The position numbers and the translations under genes were made by a program. From Candidatus Woesearchaeota archaeon (GTDB taxonomy: Archaea; Nanobdellota; Nanobdellia; Woesearchaeales; ARS49): a stretch of 17,639 nucleotides of DNA. Location of the stretch: assembly GCA_003694525.1 (NCBI GenBank), contig RFLK01000069.1, positions 1-17,639 of the forward strand. The letters are read 5' to 3'. Positions within the stretch are counted from its first letter, which is position 1; each line of letters begins with the position of its first letter. The notes under the pieces were generated by a model. That model was not told where the DNA came from and did not search any database. It saw only the letters and a program-made list of their open reading frames with translations. This document shows, piece by piece, positions 7,845 through 13,590 of the stretch.

Positions 7845-8423
7845 TCAATTCTGACCGTCAGAAGCTTTGCTCTCACAACAAAAAGCAACCCCTAAACTTT
7901 TTGCGTATTCAAACACGCCTTGCGAGCGAGCAAGCTCATTCTTCTTGACAACATAAGCAAGAGAGCGAAGCTCATCAACCCTTGCGCATTTACGCCCCAT
8001 TGCCATATAGCTTAATGCCTCATTAACATCTGCAGGCTCGGTAAGATATGGAACGTTTGAAAGATATGCTATCTGAGTGCAAGTTGTAAGCCAGGAAGGA
8101 ATCTCAGTCAACCCTCTGCTGTATGTTGAGCCTCTGGATACCGCACGAGGTCCTATTTTCTCACCATACGCTTGCCCCCCTATCATAACTCCCGCACGAC
8201 CACCCCATTGAGCAGCATACCTTGCATCATAGCCCGAAGGAAACTCATAAGCCTTTCCTGGAAATTCACGAGAATAAGGCGCCTTTGCCCCTTTTATTGC
8301 GCCACCATAAGTCTTGGCAGCAGGGACTGTGAAAGCACTTGCACTCGAAAATAAAACAACAAGTCCAACAACCGCAAGAATGGACACCATGCCCAGAATG
8401 ACATAATTGATAATCTTATCCAT
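7845..8423 (-). CDS. Small single-span membrane protein with four conserved cysteines, paralogue 1
   Basis: A 192-residue protein of unknown function. An N-terminal transmembrane helix (about 7-26) is followed by FTVPAAKTYGGAIKG, PYSREFPGKAYEFPSG, a GGQAYG turn, TEIPS, MGRKC and an EYAKSLGVAFCCE C-terminal motif. Cysteines are at 115, 146, 182 and 183. All these blocks and the Cys spacing recur in the protein at 8602-9210. Topology is probably N-in with the soluble part outside, where the cysteines could form disulfides or bind metal. The upstream TATA-like element is weak (TTTTTGTA, about 26 nt before the ATG) and there is no Shine-Dalgarno site, in contrast to its two relatives. It converges on the kinase-like gene with a 10-nt gap. 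Confidence 0.8.
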   Translation of the reverse strand: MDKIINYVILGMVSILAVVGLVVLFSSASAFTVPAAKTYGGAIKGAKAPYSREFPGKAYEFPSGYDARYAAQWGGRAGVMIGGQAYGEKIGPRAVSRGSTYSRGLTEIPSWLTTCTQIAYLSNVPYLTEPADVNEALSYMAMGRKCARVDELRSLAYVVKKNELARSQGVFEYAKSLGVAFCCESKASDGQN

Positions 8424-8485
8424 ATTATTGCATAAACTAACAACTTACAAAAAGCTTTCACATCACCCGCAAGTAATCAAAAAAA

Positions 8486-8575
8486 TCAAATCCAAGGCAT
8501 AACCATAACAGCAGACAAGCCAACAACAAGAGTTACAACGACAAGCGCAAAATAAAGCTCAGAAATTTCTGACAT
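8486..8575 (-). CDS. Possible 29-residue membrane microprotein
   Basis: A short frame from ATG (8575) to TGA (8486), lying between paralogues 1 and 2. It encodes an acidic N-terminus MSEISELYF, a hydrophobic stretch of about 18 residues rich in Val and Leu, and a short VMPWI end, which together would make one transmembrane helix. The 178-nt gap holds no other gene. No convincing TATA box or ribosome site precedes it, and a T-rich tract lies immediately upstream, so it may be an untranslated 3' segment. The clean hydrophobic pattern with a polar acidic start is the only support. Confidence 0.3.
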   Translation of the reverse strand: MSEISELYFALVVVTLVVGLSAVMVMPWI

Positions 8576-8613
8576 AAAAAAGAGAAAGAAAAAAATGGAA
8601 CTTAGATAGTTCC
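8576..8613 (-). terminator. Terminator-like hairpin and T-tract after paralogue 2
   Basis: On the minus strand the last codons and stop of paralogue 2 form GGAAC-7 nt-GTTCC (8613 to 8597), a 5-bp stem, followed by a nearly pure pyrimidine run of about 20 nt rich in T (8595 to 8576). T-tracts are sufficient for archaeal termination; the short stem may be incidental. Confidence 0.5.
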
Positions 8614-9210
8614 TTCAAGCCCTGGGTTCTCACAGCAGTAAGCAACGCCAATGCTCTTTGCGTATTCGAGCACTTCGCGAGTCCTGCCATAAGCATCAGG
8701 AGCTACTCTGTCTGCCTCAGACGCCAAGTCCTCAACACTGACACAGGACCTGCCCATTGAAACGTAGGAATTACGCTCTTCAACGCTTGCAGGTGTGCCA
8801 AATTGCGGCTTGTTCGAGCGCTCAGCCATAAACTGGCAAGCTGCCTTGGACGGTATCTCCGTCAAGGAACGCTCGTACGTCTTGCGGTAGTCATACTGCT
8901 CTCCGCGTGGCTGGGAAGTGTCACCATACGCTTCACCGCCAACCATAACACCTTGGCTGCCTGGCCATTGTGCAGAGTAAGGCTCTACATTGCCAGACGG
9001 GAATTCACGCGCTCTACCTGAGAACGCACGGGAATACGGATCCATCACTCCTCGGATAGCTCCGCCGTATTCCTTAGCAGCGGGCACTGCGAATTCGCCA
9101 GTAGCCTTGCGTGCACCAGTAAAGAGGAGCACCAGACCAACGATGGCGATTATGGCTACTATGCCTAGTATAACCAGCGCCACACCTTTACCACTTTCTT
9201 GTGCTGCCAC
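8602..9210 (-). CDS. Small single-span membrane protein with four conserved cysteines, paralogue 2
   Basis: A 202-residue protein of unknown function, clearly homologous to the protein at 7845-8423. It has an N-terminal helix VALVILGIVAIIAIVGLVLL, then FAVPAAKEYGGAIRG, PYSRAFSGRAREFPSG, GGEAYG, SLTEIPS, SMGRSC and EYAKSIGVAYCCE. Cysteines at 125, 156, 192 and 193 have the same spacing as in paralogue 1 (31, 36 and 1 residues). The start is taken as GTG 9210 because GAGGTG sits 7 nt upstream; a TTG at 9216 would leave almost no spacer. Ten of its 14 Arg codons are CGN, whereas most nearby genes prefer AGA/AGG, which together with the strong ribosome site suggests high expression. It is probably an abundant envelope protein. 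No family name can be assigned. Confidence 0.85.
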   Translation of the reverse strand: MAAQESGKGVALVILGIVAIIAIVGLVLLFTGARKATGEFAVPAAKEYGGAIRGVMDPYSRAFSGRAREFPSGNVEPYSAQWPGSQGVMVGGEAYGDTSQPRGEQYDYRKTYERSLTEIPSKAACQFMAERSNKPQFGTPASVEERNSYVSMGRSCVSVEDLASEADRVAPDAYGRTREVLEYAKSIGVAYCCENPGLEGTI

Positions 9211-9217
9211 AGTCAAT

Positions 9218-9223
9218 CACCTC
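9218..9223 (-). promoter_or_regulatory. Shine-Dalgarno site of paralogue 2
   Basis: GAGGTG on the minus strand, complementary to the archaeal 16S 3' end (CACCUCC), 7 nt before GTG 9210. It decides the start. Only this gene and the one starting at 9774 have such a strong site in the window. Confidence 0.8.
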
Positions 9224-9263
9224 GTTTCTCTTCGATTTTTGCTAATCGTTTCAACTTTTACCA

Positions 9264-9291
9264 AACGAACACAGTTTAAATAGTTTTCGTT
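9264..9291 (-). promoter_or_regulatory. Promoter of paralogue 2 with inverted repeat around the TATA box
   Basis: The minus-strand TATA box TATTTAAA (9282-9275) predicts a start near 9252 and a leader of about 42 nt. It is flanked by a 6-bp inverted repeat, AACGAA (9264-9269) and TTCGTT (9286-9291), which could be an operator covering the TATA box. The repeat is short and may be chance in AT-rich DNA. Confidence 0.45.
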
Positions 9292-9312
9292 CGATAAAAC
9301 GTATTTCACGAT

Positions 9313-9774
9313 CTATTGGCCGGCAATACCCCCGACCAAAGGTTCATTCGGGTACACGCAAAGACCTGCTTTGCTATCACCTGTGTCAACAACACGATAC
9401 CCTCGTGACTTGTAATACTGCGCAAGGTTGCCTTCTCCAGCATACGGAACAAGGAAACCTCCAACGCCACACTTAGTAAGCGCTGATGGAACATCACTTT
9501 GCGGATTCCTCTTTGGAGCTCCGTAATAATTCCAATGTGTTGTCAAATCCTTGCTTGCTCTTGTATCCCAGAGCGCTTCCTGTCCAGGCATATTGCGCGG
9601 AGTTCCGCGACCTTCCCAGTACGGATATTCCACCTGCTTTATCGCACCGCCATAAATGCCTTCTCCTGTTGCAGCTTTGCCGCGAACAAACATAAGGACA
9701 AGACCGACAACGGCAACGATTGCAACAACGCCAAGAAGCACCAAGGCAATTGTCTTTTGGCTCTCATTCTCCAT
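9313..9774 (-). CDS. Small single-span membrane protein, paralogue 3 with different C-terminal region
   Basis: A 153-residue protein of unknown function. Its N-terminal helix IALVLLGVVAIVAVVGLVLM is almost that of paralogue 2, followed by ATGEGIYGGAIKQVEYPYW, which keeps the YGGAI and PY blocks of the family. Beyond about residue 60 it diverges. The MGRxC and CCE motifs are absent; instead there are two cysteines (102 and 139) around a KSRGYRVVDTG segment. This suggests a shared membrane/stalk module carrying different outer domains. GAGGTG stands exactly 7 nt before the ATG, as in paralogue 2, and most Arg codons are CGN, again pointing to strong expression. It is separated from paralogue 2 by a promoter, so each is probably transcribed alone. 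Confidence 0.82.
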   Translation of the reverse strand: MENESQKTIALVLLGVVAIVAVVGLVLMFVRGKAATGEGIYGGAIKQVEYPYWEGRGTPRNMPGQEALWDTRASKDLTTHWNYYGAPKRNPQSDVPSALTKCGVGGFLVPYAGEGNLAQYYKSRGYRVVDTGDSKAGLCVYPNEPLVGGIAGQ

Positions 9775-9781
9775 TTGGTTT

Positions 9782-9787
9782 CACCTC
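9782..9787 (-). promoter_or_regulatory. Shine-Dalgarno site of paralogue 3
   Basis: GAGGTG on the minus strand, 7 nt before the ATG at 9774, the same hexamer and spacing as for paralogue 2. It supports this start. Confidence 0.8.
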
Positions 9788-9840
9788 TTGTGCCACAATG
9801 AATCGCACGCGTCTTGCGCACACTATGACCTCTTTTGATG

Positions 9841-9876
9841 GTATAAATGAGCCTATACTCTCGAGAGGTATTTAAA
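9841..9876 (-). promoter_or_regulatory. Tandem TATA boxes and palindrome upstream of paralogue 3
   Basis: Two minus-strand TATA-like boxes precede paralogue 3. TTTAAATA (9876-9869) predicts a start near 9846 with a 72-nt leader. ATTTATAC (9848-9841) predicts one near 9818 with a 44-nt leader, close to the leader length of paralogue 2. Between them is a perfect 10-bp palindrome CTCTCGAGAG (9858-9867), a possible repressor site. Which box is used cannot be told from sequence. The rest of the 150-nt gap (9904-9924) is a T-rich tract, on the minus strand, downstream of lspA that may terminate it. Confidence 0.5.
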
Positions 9877-9924
9877 CTTTACGGCGAATTTGCAAAAGGC
9901 AACTACAATAAGAAAATAAATAAA

Positions 9925-10380
9925 CTAATCATTCTGAACATCTCTGAGCATCTTGCGCAACTCAACAACCAAAAGCCAGATGATCGCTACCGTTATCGCA
10001 GAATCTGCAACATTAAATGCCGGCCAAAAGCCAAAATCAATAAAATCAACAACCGAACCGAAAAAAATACGATCAATCAGATTTCCAGCAGCTCCAGCCA
10101 TAACCAAACCCAACACAGGCCACTCAGAGCTACTAAAAGAACGATAACAGAAACACAAATACAACACAACAGTACCTGCAATAAGAGCAAAAATCCAAGA
10201 CGCGCCCTGAAACAAACCAAACGCTATCCCCGTATTGCGAACATGAACAATAGAAAGCAAGCCCAAATCAACACTCTCTCCAAGCTTCAAATAGTTCAAA
10301 ACCGCCTGCTTTGACAATATATCAAGCAATAAAACTGAGAGGGCAACAGTCCAGAAACTGTTGAGCTTTTTCATCTCCAT
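9925..10380 (-). CDS. lspA: Lipoprotein signal peptidase (signal peptidase II)
   Basis: A 151-residue integral membrane aspartyl protease that in bacteria removes the signal peptide from diacylglyceryl-modified prolipoproteins. Signature blocks: an early Asp in LLDILSKQ, VRNTGIAFGLF (48-58), AGAAGNLIDR (95-104), GSVVDFIDFG and FNVADSAITV (122-131). The two catalytic aspartates, in VVDFI (112) and NVAD (126), are present. Four hydrophobic helices fit the family, and the length is typical (150-170). Bacterial-type LspA is uncommon in archaea, so this is a likely acquired gene. No lgt gene is visible here. The start is ATG 10380; ATG 10374 overlaps the previous stop as ATGA and is equally plausible. 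It is the second gene of an operon with the coiled-coil protein. Confidence 0.93.
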   Translation of the reverse strand: MEMKKLNSFWTVALSVLLLDILSKQAVLNYLKLGESVDLGLLSIVHVRNTGIAFGLFQGASWIFALIAGTVVLYLCFCYRSFSSSEWPVLGLVMAGAAGNLIDRIFFGSVVDFIDFGFWPAFNVADSAITVAIIWLLVVELRKMLRDVQND

Positions 10381-10745
10381 CTCTGCTGATAAGGCCTTCC
10401 AAGCCCCTCATTCCTCTCAAGACGATCAAGCCGATTTAAAACAACATCAAGCTGGGCCTTTATAGTATCAAGCTTTGAAGATATCAACTCAAGGCGTTGA
10501 TCTGACTGGCCCTCAGCATTCCTGCTCTGTCCAAGAATTCCTTGTCTTTCCTGACTGCCGGGAAACTGATCAAACCCCTGTCCAAGCCCTCCAGAAAGAT
10601 CCCGAGGCGCAAACCCTTCATCCCTCTCTGCAGGAAAGCCCCCTCCTGTCTCAGCATCAATGGATGGTGCTAGATGGGCAGGCTCGCTTTGAGGAAAATC
10701 TGGAATCTCCCTTCTCCAAAACTTGAACTTGTCCCAAAAAGCCAT
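10371..10745 (-). CDS. Small protein with C-terminal coiled coil, unknown function
   Basis: A 124-residue hydrophilic protein. It begins with an aromatic/basic MAFWDKFKFWRRE segment that could lie on the membrane surface, continues with a low-complexity Gly/Pro/Gln-rich middle (about 20-80, probably disordered), and ends in an amphipathic heptad-like helix RLELISSKLDTIKAQLDVVL (about 84-103) leading to NRLDRLER, likely a coiled coil. I recall similarly built small proteins in DPANN genomes but cannot name a family. Translation is probably coupled to lspA, whose start overlaps this stop, so a role near the envelope is possible. A TATA-like sequence 26-28 nt upstream predicts a leaderless start at ATG 10745. 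Confidence 0.7.
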   Translation of the reverse strand: MAFWDKFKFWRREIPDFPQSEPAHLAPSIDAETGGGFPAERDEGFAPRDLSGGLGQGFDQFPGSQERQGILGQSRNAEGQSDQRLELISSKLDTIKAQLDVVLNRLDRLERNEGLGRPYQQRWR

Positions 10746-10768
10746 AGGAACAAGTAAAAAGAAAACAC

Positions 10769-10776
10769 ATTATTAA
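10769..10776 (-). promoter_or_regulatory. TATA-like box of the coiled-coil/lspA operon
   Basis: TTAATAAT on the minus strand, centred about 27 nt upstream of ATG 10745, consistent with a leaderless operon. It lies in the 27-nt gap after the glycosylase gene. Confidence 0.5.
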
Positions 10777-11495
10777 TGTTTTGAACGATTGAATGAACAC
10801 ACATCGCTGAGCGGACAAGACTTGCAATCAGGGACTCCCTTCACACAATACGATTTTGCAAGCCTTACAAGCAAAGCGTGATACTCATTGTATATGCTGG
10901 GCCTGCGCTCAATTGCAGAATGAAACATTGACTGCAACTCATCATATGATGCTTTGGAACTGCAAATGCCCAATCGAGAGCATATCCTCTTCGTGTACGC
11001 ATCAACAACAAAAACAGGCCAGCCCCCCGCATACAAGAGCATAGAATCTGCCGTTTCAGGACCTATGCCCCAGATAGAGAGAAGGAATTCCCTTGCATTC
11101 TTGCTTGAAAAAAGAGAAGATAGAGAGCCGTACTCGTCCAATACAGATCTTGCAAACGCTTTGAGCTTCTTGGCCTTCTGATTATAATACCCTGCACTTC
11201 TAATCGCCCTGCCAATATCCGACTCGCTTGCAGATGCTATGCGCTCAATAGACAACAAGCCCTCATCCCTCAATACAGCCAGCGCTCTCTCAACATTTTT
11301 CCAAGAAGTATTCTGAGTCAAGATTGCTCCAATACAAACCTCAAACAAGTCATCCTCGTCAAGACAATCGTATGCTCCCTTGTGATAGCCTTTAGAGTCA
11401 AACCCCCTCTGACCTGCACGAGAGAGTATGGGCCACCAGCCTTGCGAGCCAAATGATCTCAAAAGGACATCATAGATTGAATTCAACAAACTCAT
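10773..11495 (-). CDS. Endonuclease III-related DNA glycosylase, COG2231/MagIII-like
   Basis: A 240-residue HhH-GPD superfamily base-excision enzyme with a 4Fe-4S cluster. Seen: GSQGWWP near the N-terminus and GAILTQNTSWKNVERAL (about 56-72), both typical of COG2231; a helix-hairpin-helix WGIGPETADSMLLYA (about 142-156); the catalytic Asp in FVVDAYTKRI (165); and a cluster C-x6-C-x2-C-x5-C (217, 224, 227, 233). The Lys used by bifunctional glycosylases is Glu in GPETAD, so it should be monofunctional without AP lyase activity. The Helicobacter relative MagIII removes 3-methyladenine; the substrate here is inferred. ATG 11495 is chosen because a frame extension to 11573 would run through the divergent gene and the promoter. 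Confidence 0.85.
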   Translation of the reverse strand: MSLLNSIYDVLLRSFGSQGWWPILSRAGQRGFDSKGYHKGAYDCLDEDDLFEVCIGAILTQNTSWKNVERALAVLRDEGLLSIERIASASESDIGRAIRSAGYYNQKAKKLKAFARSVLDEYGSLSSLFSSKNAREFLLSIWGIGPETADSMLLYAGGWPVFVVDAYTKRICSRLGICSSKASYDELQSMFHSAIERRPSIYNEYHALLVRLAKSYCVKGVPDCKSCPLSDVCSFNRSKH

Positions 11496-11512
11496 ACTCC
11501 CAGTCCAAAACC

Positions 11513-11524
11513 TTTTATATAAAA
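11513..11524. promoter_or_regulatory. Palindromic TATA box shared by two divergent leaderless genes
   Basis: TTTTATATAAAA is a perfect 12-bp palindrome centred at 11518.5. It lies about 24 nt from ATG 11495 (glycosylase, minus strand) and about 25 nt from GTG 11543 (transporter, plus strand). No other TATA-like element fits either gene, so one box probably serves both directions. Confidence 0.6.
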
Positions 11525-11542
11525 AAGCAACCCGCAATAGAA

Positions 11543-12523
11543 GTGAAAAGAGGCTTTGACAAACTGCTTGCAAGCATAGTCATAGTAGTTCTTGCATTAT
11601 TCTTAGCATACGCACTAACTCCTTACATAACCGCATTCTTTACAGCAATAATCTTTTTCACACTCTTCAACAGCACTCACAGTTTGCTTTCAAGATACTT
11701 TGGAAAACAAATAGCCGCAGGGCTTGTCATAGTCCTCACAATACTAATTGCAGTACTCCCATTAATACTGCTGATTCCTGCAATGCTTGGACAAGTCGGG
11801 CCTGTAGCATCTCAGGCGAGCGAACTCATATCAATGATACCTGACCCTGACACAAGCATACCATCAAACATAAGAGACTTTTTGAGCTCGCAAATATCAA
11901 GTGCTGCAACATTTCTAAGAGGGCTCCTGATATCTGCAATACAAAGCCTTGGAAGCGCGACCGTAAGCCTAATCATAACATATTTCACACTATACTATCT
12001 TCTGACAAACAAAGAGAGAGCTGGAGAGATTACACTCAAAATCATACCCTTCAAGAAAGAGAGCGCAATACGCCTTATTGAAGAATTCAAAAGAGTCACA
12101 TACTCCACAATCGTTGCAACAGGAGTTGTAGCTCTTGTTCAAAGCGCAATATTCACAGCAACCCTTTTTCTGCTCAGAATTGACGGCGCACTCATATGGG
12201 GCCTTCTTGCGCTAATAGCATCATTCATACCTGTTGCAGGAATACCTTTCGTGTGGATTCCAGCAATGATATTGCAATTTGCTCAAGGAAATATGATAGC
12301 TGCAATCTGCATACTAATAGTAGGCCTCATACTATCTAACGTGGTTGACAACCTCCTGCGACCATTCATACAAAAACGGATCGGAGCATTGCACCCGCTA
12401 ACTTCCCTTTTAGGACTCATAATAGGACTGCCCTTTTTTGGAATGGCAGGAGTTGTCGTAGGCCCGCTACTCATATCCTACTTCCTTCTTCTAGTTCGAA
12501 TGTACCGTGAAGAATACTTTTGA
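11543..12523 (+). CDS. AI-2E family (PerM/UPF0118) membrane transporter
   Basis: A 326-residue polytopic membrane protein of the AI-2E exporter family, whose members include AI-2 exporters and sodium/proton antiporters. Seen: two N-terminal helices after KRGFDKLL, a large extramembrane segment (about 85-125) with IPDPDTSIPSNIRDF, and the conserved C-terminal core ALIWGLLALIASFIPVAGIP, then NVVDNLLRPFIQ, LLGLIIGLPFFGMAG and VVVGPLL. About seven to eight hydrophobic segments are present, and the length is normal. The actual substrate is unknown. GTG 11543 is preferred over ATG 11453, since the longer form would extend through the promoter and into the divergent gene. Its last 46 nt overlap the 3' end of the GT4 gene on the opposite strand. 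Confidence 0.88.
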   Translation: MKRGFDKLLASIVIVVLALFLAYALTPYITAFFTAIIFFTLFNSTHSLLSRYFGKQIAAGLVIVLTILIAVLPLILLIPAMLGQVGPVASQASELISMIPDPDTSIPSNIRDFLSSQISSAATFLRGLLISAIQSLGSATVSLIITYFTLYYLLTNKERAGEITLKIIPFKKESAIRLIEEFKRVTYSTIVATGVVALVQSAIFTATLFLLRIDGALIWGLLALIASFIPVAGIPFVWIPAMILQFAQGNMIAAICILIVGLILSNVVDNLLRPFIQKRIGALHPLTSLLGLIIGLPFFGMAGVVVGPLLISYFLLLVRMYREEYF

Positions 12524-13590
12524 GCAAGCCGCTCAAGCTTTTCAACAGTAGACTCCCAATCGAACCTCTTAACAACCTTCGATCTCAAACGAGCAGCCAT
12601 CATCTTTGCCTTTCTCTTATTCTTCAAAACTCTCACTATGCGATCACGCAGAGCTTCAACATCTCCTTTAGGCACAAGATAGCCATTGACGCCATCGTCG
12701 ATTATCTCACGAGTGCCTCCAACATCTGTTGCTATCGTAGGAACACCCATAGCACCCGCTTCAAGAACGGAAGTTGGAAGGCCTTCTGCATACGAGGGAT
12801 TGACAAAAACATCCGCGCAACTGAGAAGACTCCTGACTTGCTTCTCATTGACCTCGCCCAAGAATACAACATTGTCTGGAGCAATTCTTGCAAGCTCTCT
12901 CTCATAATTGCCTGATCCTGCAATAACAACAGTAGCATCAATTCCACGAGCGGCCTCAAACAAGTCCTGAACTCCTTTCGCCTCAATCAGGCGCCCGATG
13001 AAAAGAATCATATCACCTTTCACCGGCTTTTTCGCCCTTACAGGATGAAAAAAAGAAGTGTTGATTGCATTATGCAATAAAACAGAACCTCTTCCACACA
13101 AGTGCTTGACAAAAGCTCGCGCGGCATCAGATACCGCAGCTATAACATCCGCACTTTTCAACACAAACCAGCCTATTGTGTGATCGTACAGAATATTGAC
13201 CGAATAAATAAACGGCTTTTTTCCAGTGTGAGTTGCACCGTGCTCTATATGAATTCTTGGAATCCTGAAACGCTTTGCGAAAATCGCGCCAAGAAATGAA
13301 GCCGGAACAAAACGAGTGTGAGTTATTACAACATCAGGGCTCATACCCCTTAAAAGAGACCAAGCGCGAGGCTTTGGAATTGCAAAAGTCTTTCCAAACA
13401 AATGCCAGCAAGGAACCCTTAAAACATTCACCCTTCTAATCCTTGACCTCGAAGGAAGATCAGGCAAGGATGCAGTCACGACAACAACTTCGTGACCCCT
13501 CTCAACAAGACGAGCAGAAGTCTCCAATACATACTTCTCAAGACCGCCAGCATATGGCCAAAAGTAATGGGAAAAGACAAGAAATCTCAT
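12478..13590 (-). CDS. GT4-family glycosyltransferase
   Basis: A 370-residue retaining glycosyltransferase with a GT-B fold. The N-terminal domain begins FSHYFWPYAGGLEKYV with the usual Gly-Gly loop and continues with RGHEVVVVT and a FIHxEHG-like IHIEHGATHTGK. The C-terminal domain starts at LFIGRLIEAKG and has VIAGSGNYE, VFLGEVN and VNPSYAEGLPTSVLEAGAMG, with the E-x7-E sugar-nucleotide site, then ATDVGGTREII. Substrate and acceptor are not predictable; cytoplasmic transfer to a lipid carrier, membrane lipid or surface glycan is likely given the GT2 and DUF2304 partners. Its start overlaps the DUF2304 stop (ATGA), so it is the third gene of that operon. It overlaps the transporter gene tail to tail by 46 nt. 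Confidence 0.92.
   Translation of the reverse strand: MRFLVFSHYFWPYAGGLEKYVLETSARLVERGHEVVVVTASLPDLPSRSRIRRVNVLRVPCWHLFGKTFAIPKPRAWSLLRGMSPDVVITHTRFVPASFLGAIFAKRFRIPRIHIEHGATHTGKKPFIYSVNILYDHTIGWFVLKSADVIAAVSDAARAFVKHLCGRGSVLLHNAINTSFFHPVRAKKPVKGDMILFIGRLIEAKGVQDLFEAARGIDATVVIAGSGNYERELARIAPDNVVFLGEVNEKQVRSLLSCADVFVNPSYAEGLPTSVLEAGAMGVPTIATDVGGTREIIDDGVNGYLVPKGDVEALRDRIVRVLKNKRKAKMMAARLRSKVVKRFDWESTVEKLERLAQKYSSRYIRTRRRK

Noticed and set aside
9847..10314. A 155-codon plus-strand frame opposite lspA
   Set aside because: Its product is low-complexity (Asn, Lys, Gln, Thr) with no recognisable motif, and the minus strand encodes a clear LspA with all catalytic motifs. It is a shadow frame.
11453..11542. 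A longer N-terminus for the AI-2E transporter
   Set aside because: It would run through the divergent glycosylase start and the palindromic TATA box; the extra 30 residues are hydrophilic and unlike the family.
11496..11573. A longer N-terminus for the COG2231 glycosylase
   Set aside because: It crosses the shared promoter and the first codons of the divergent transporter; homologues start near the SLLNSIYDVLLRSFG segment.
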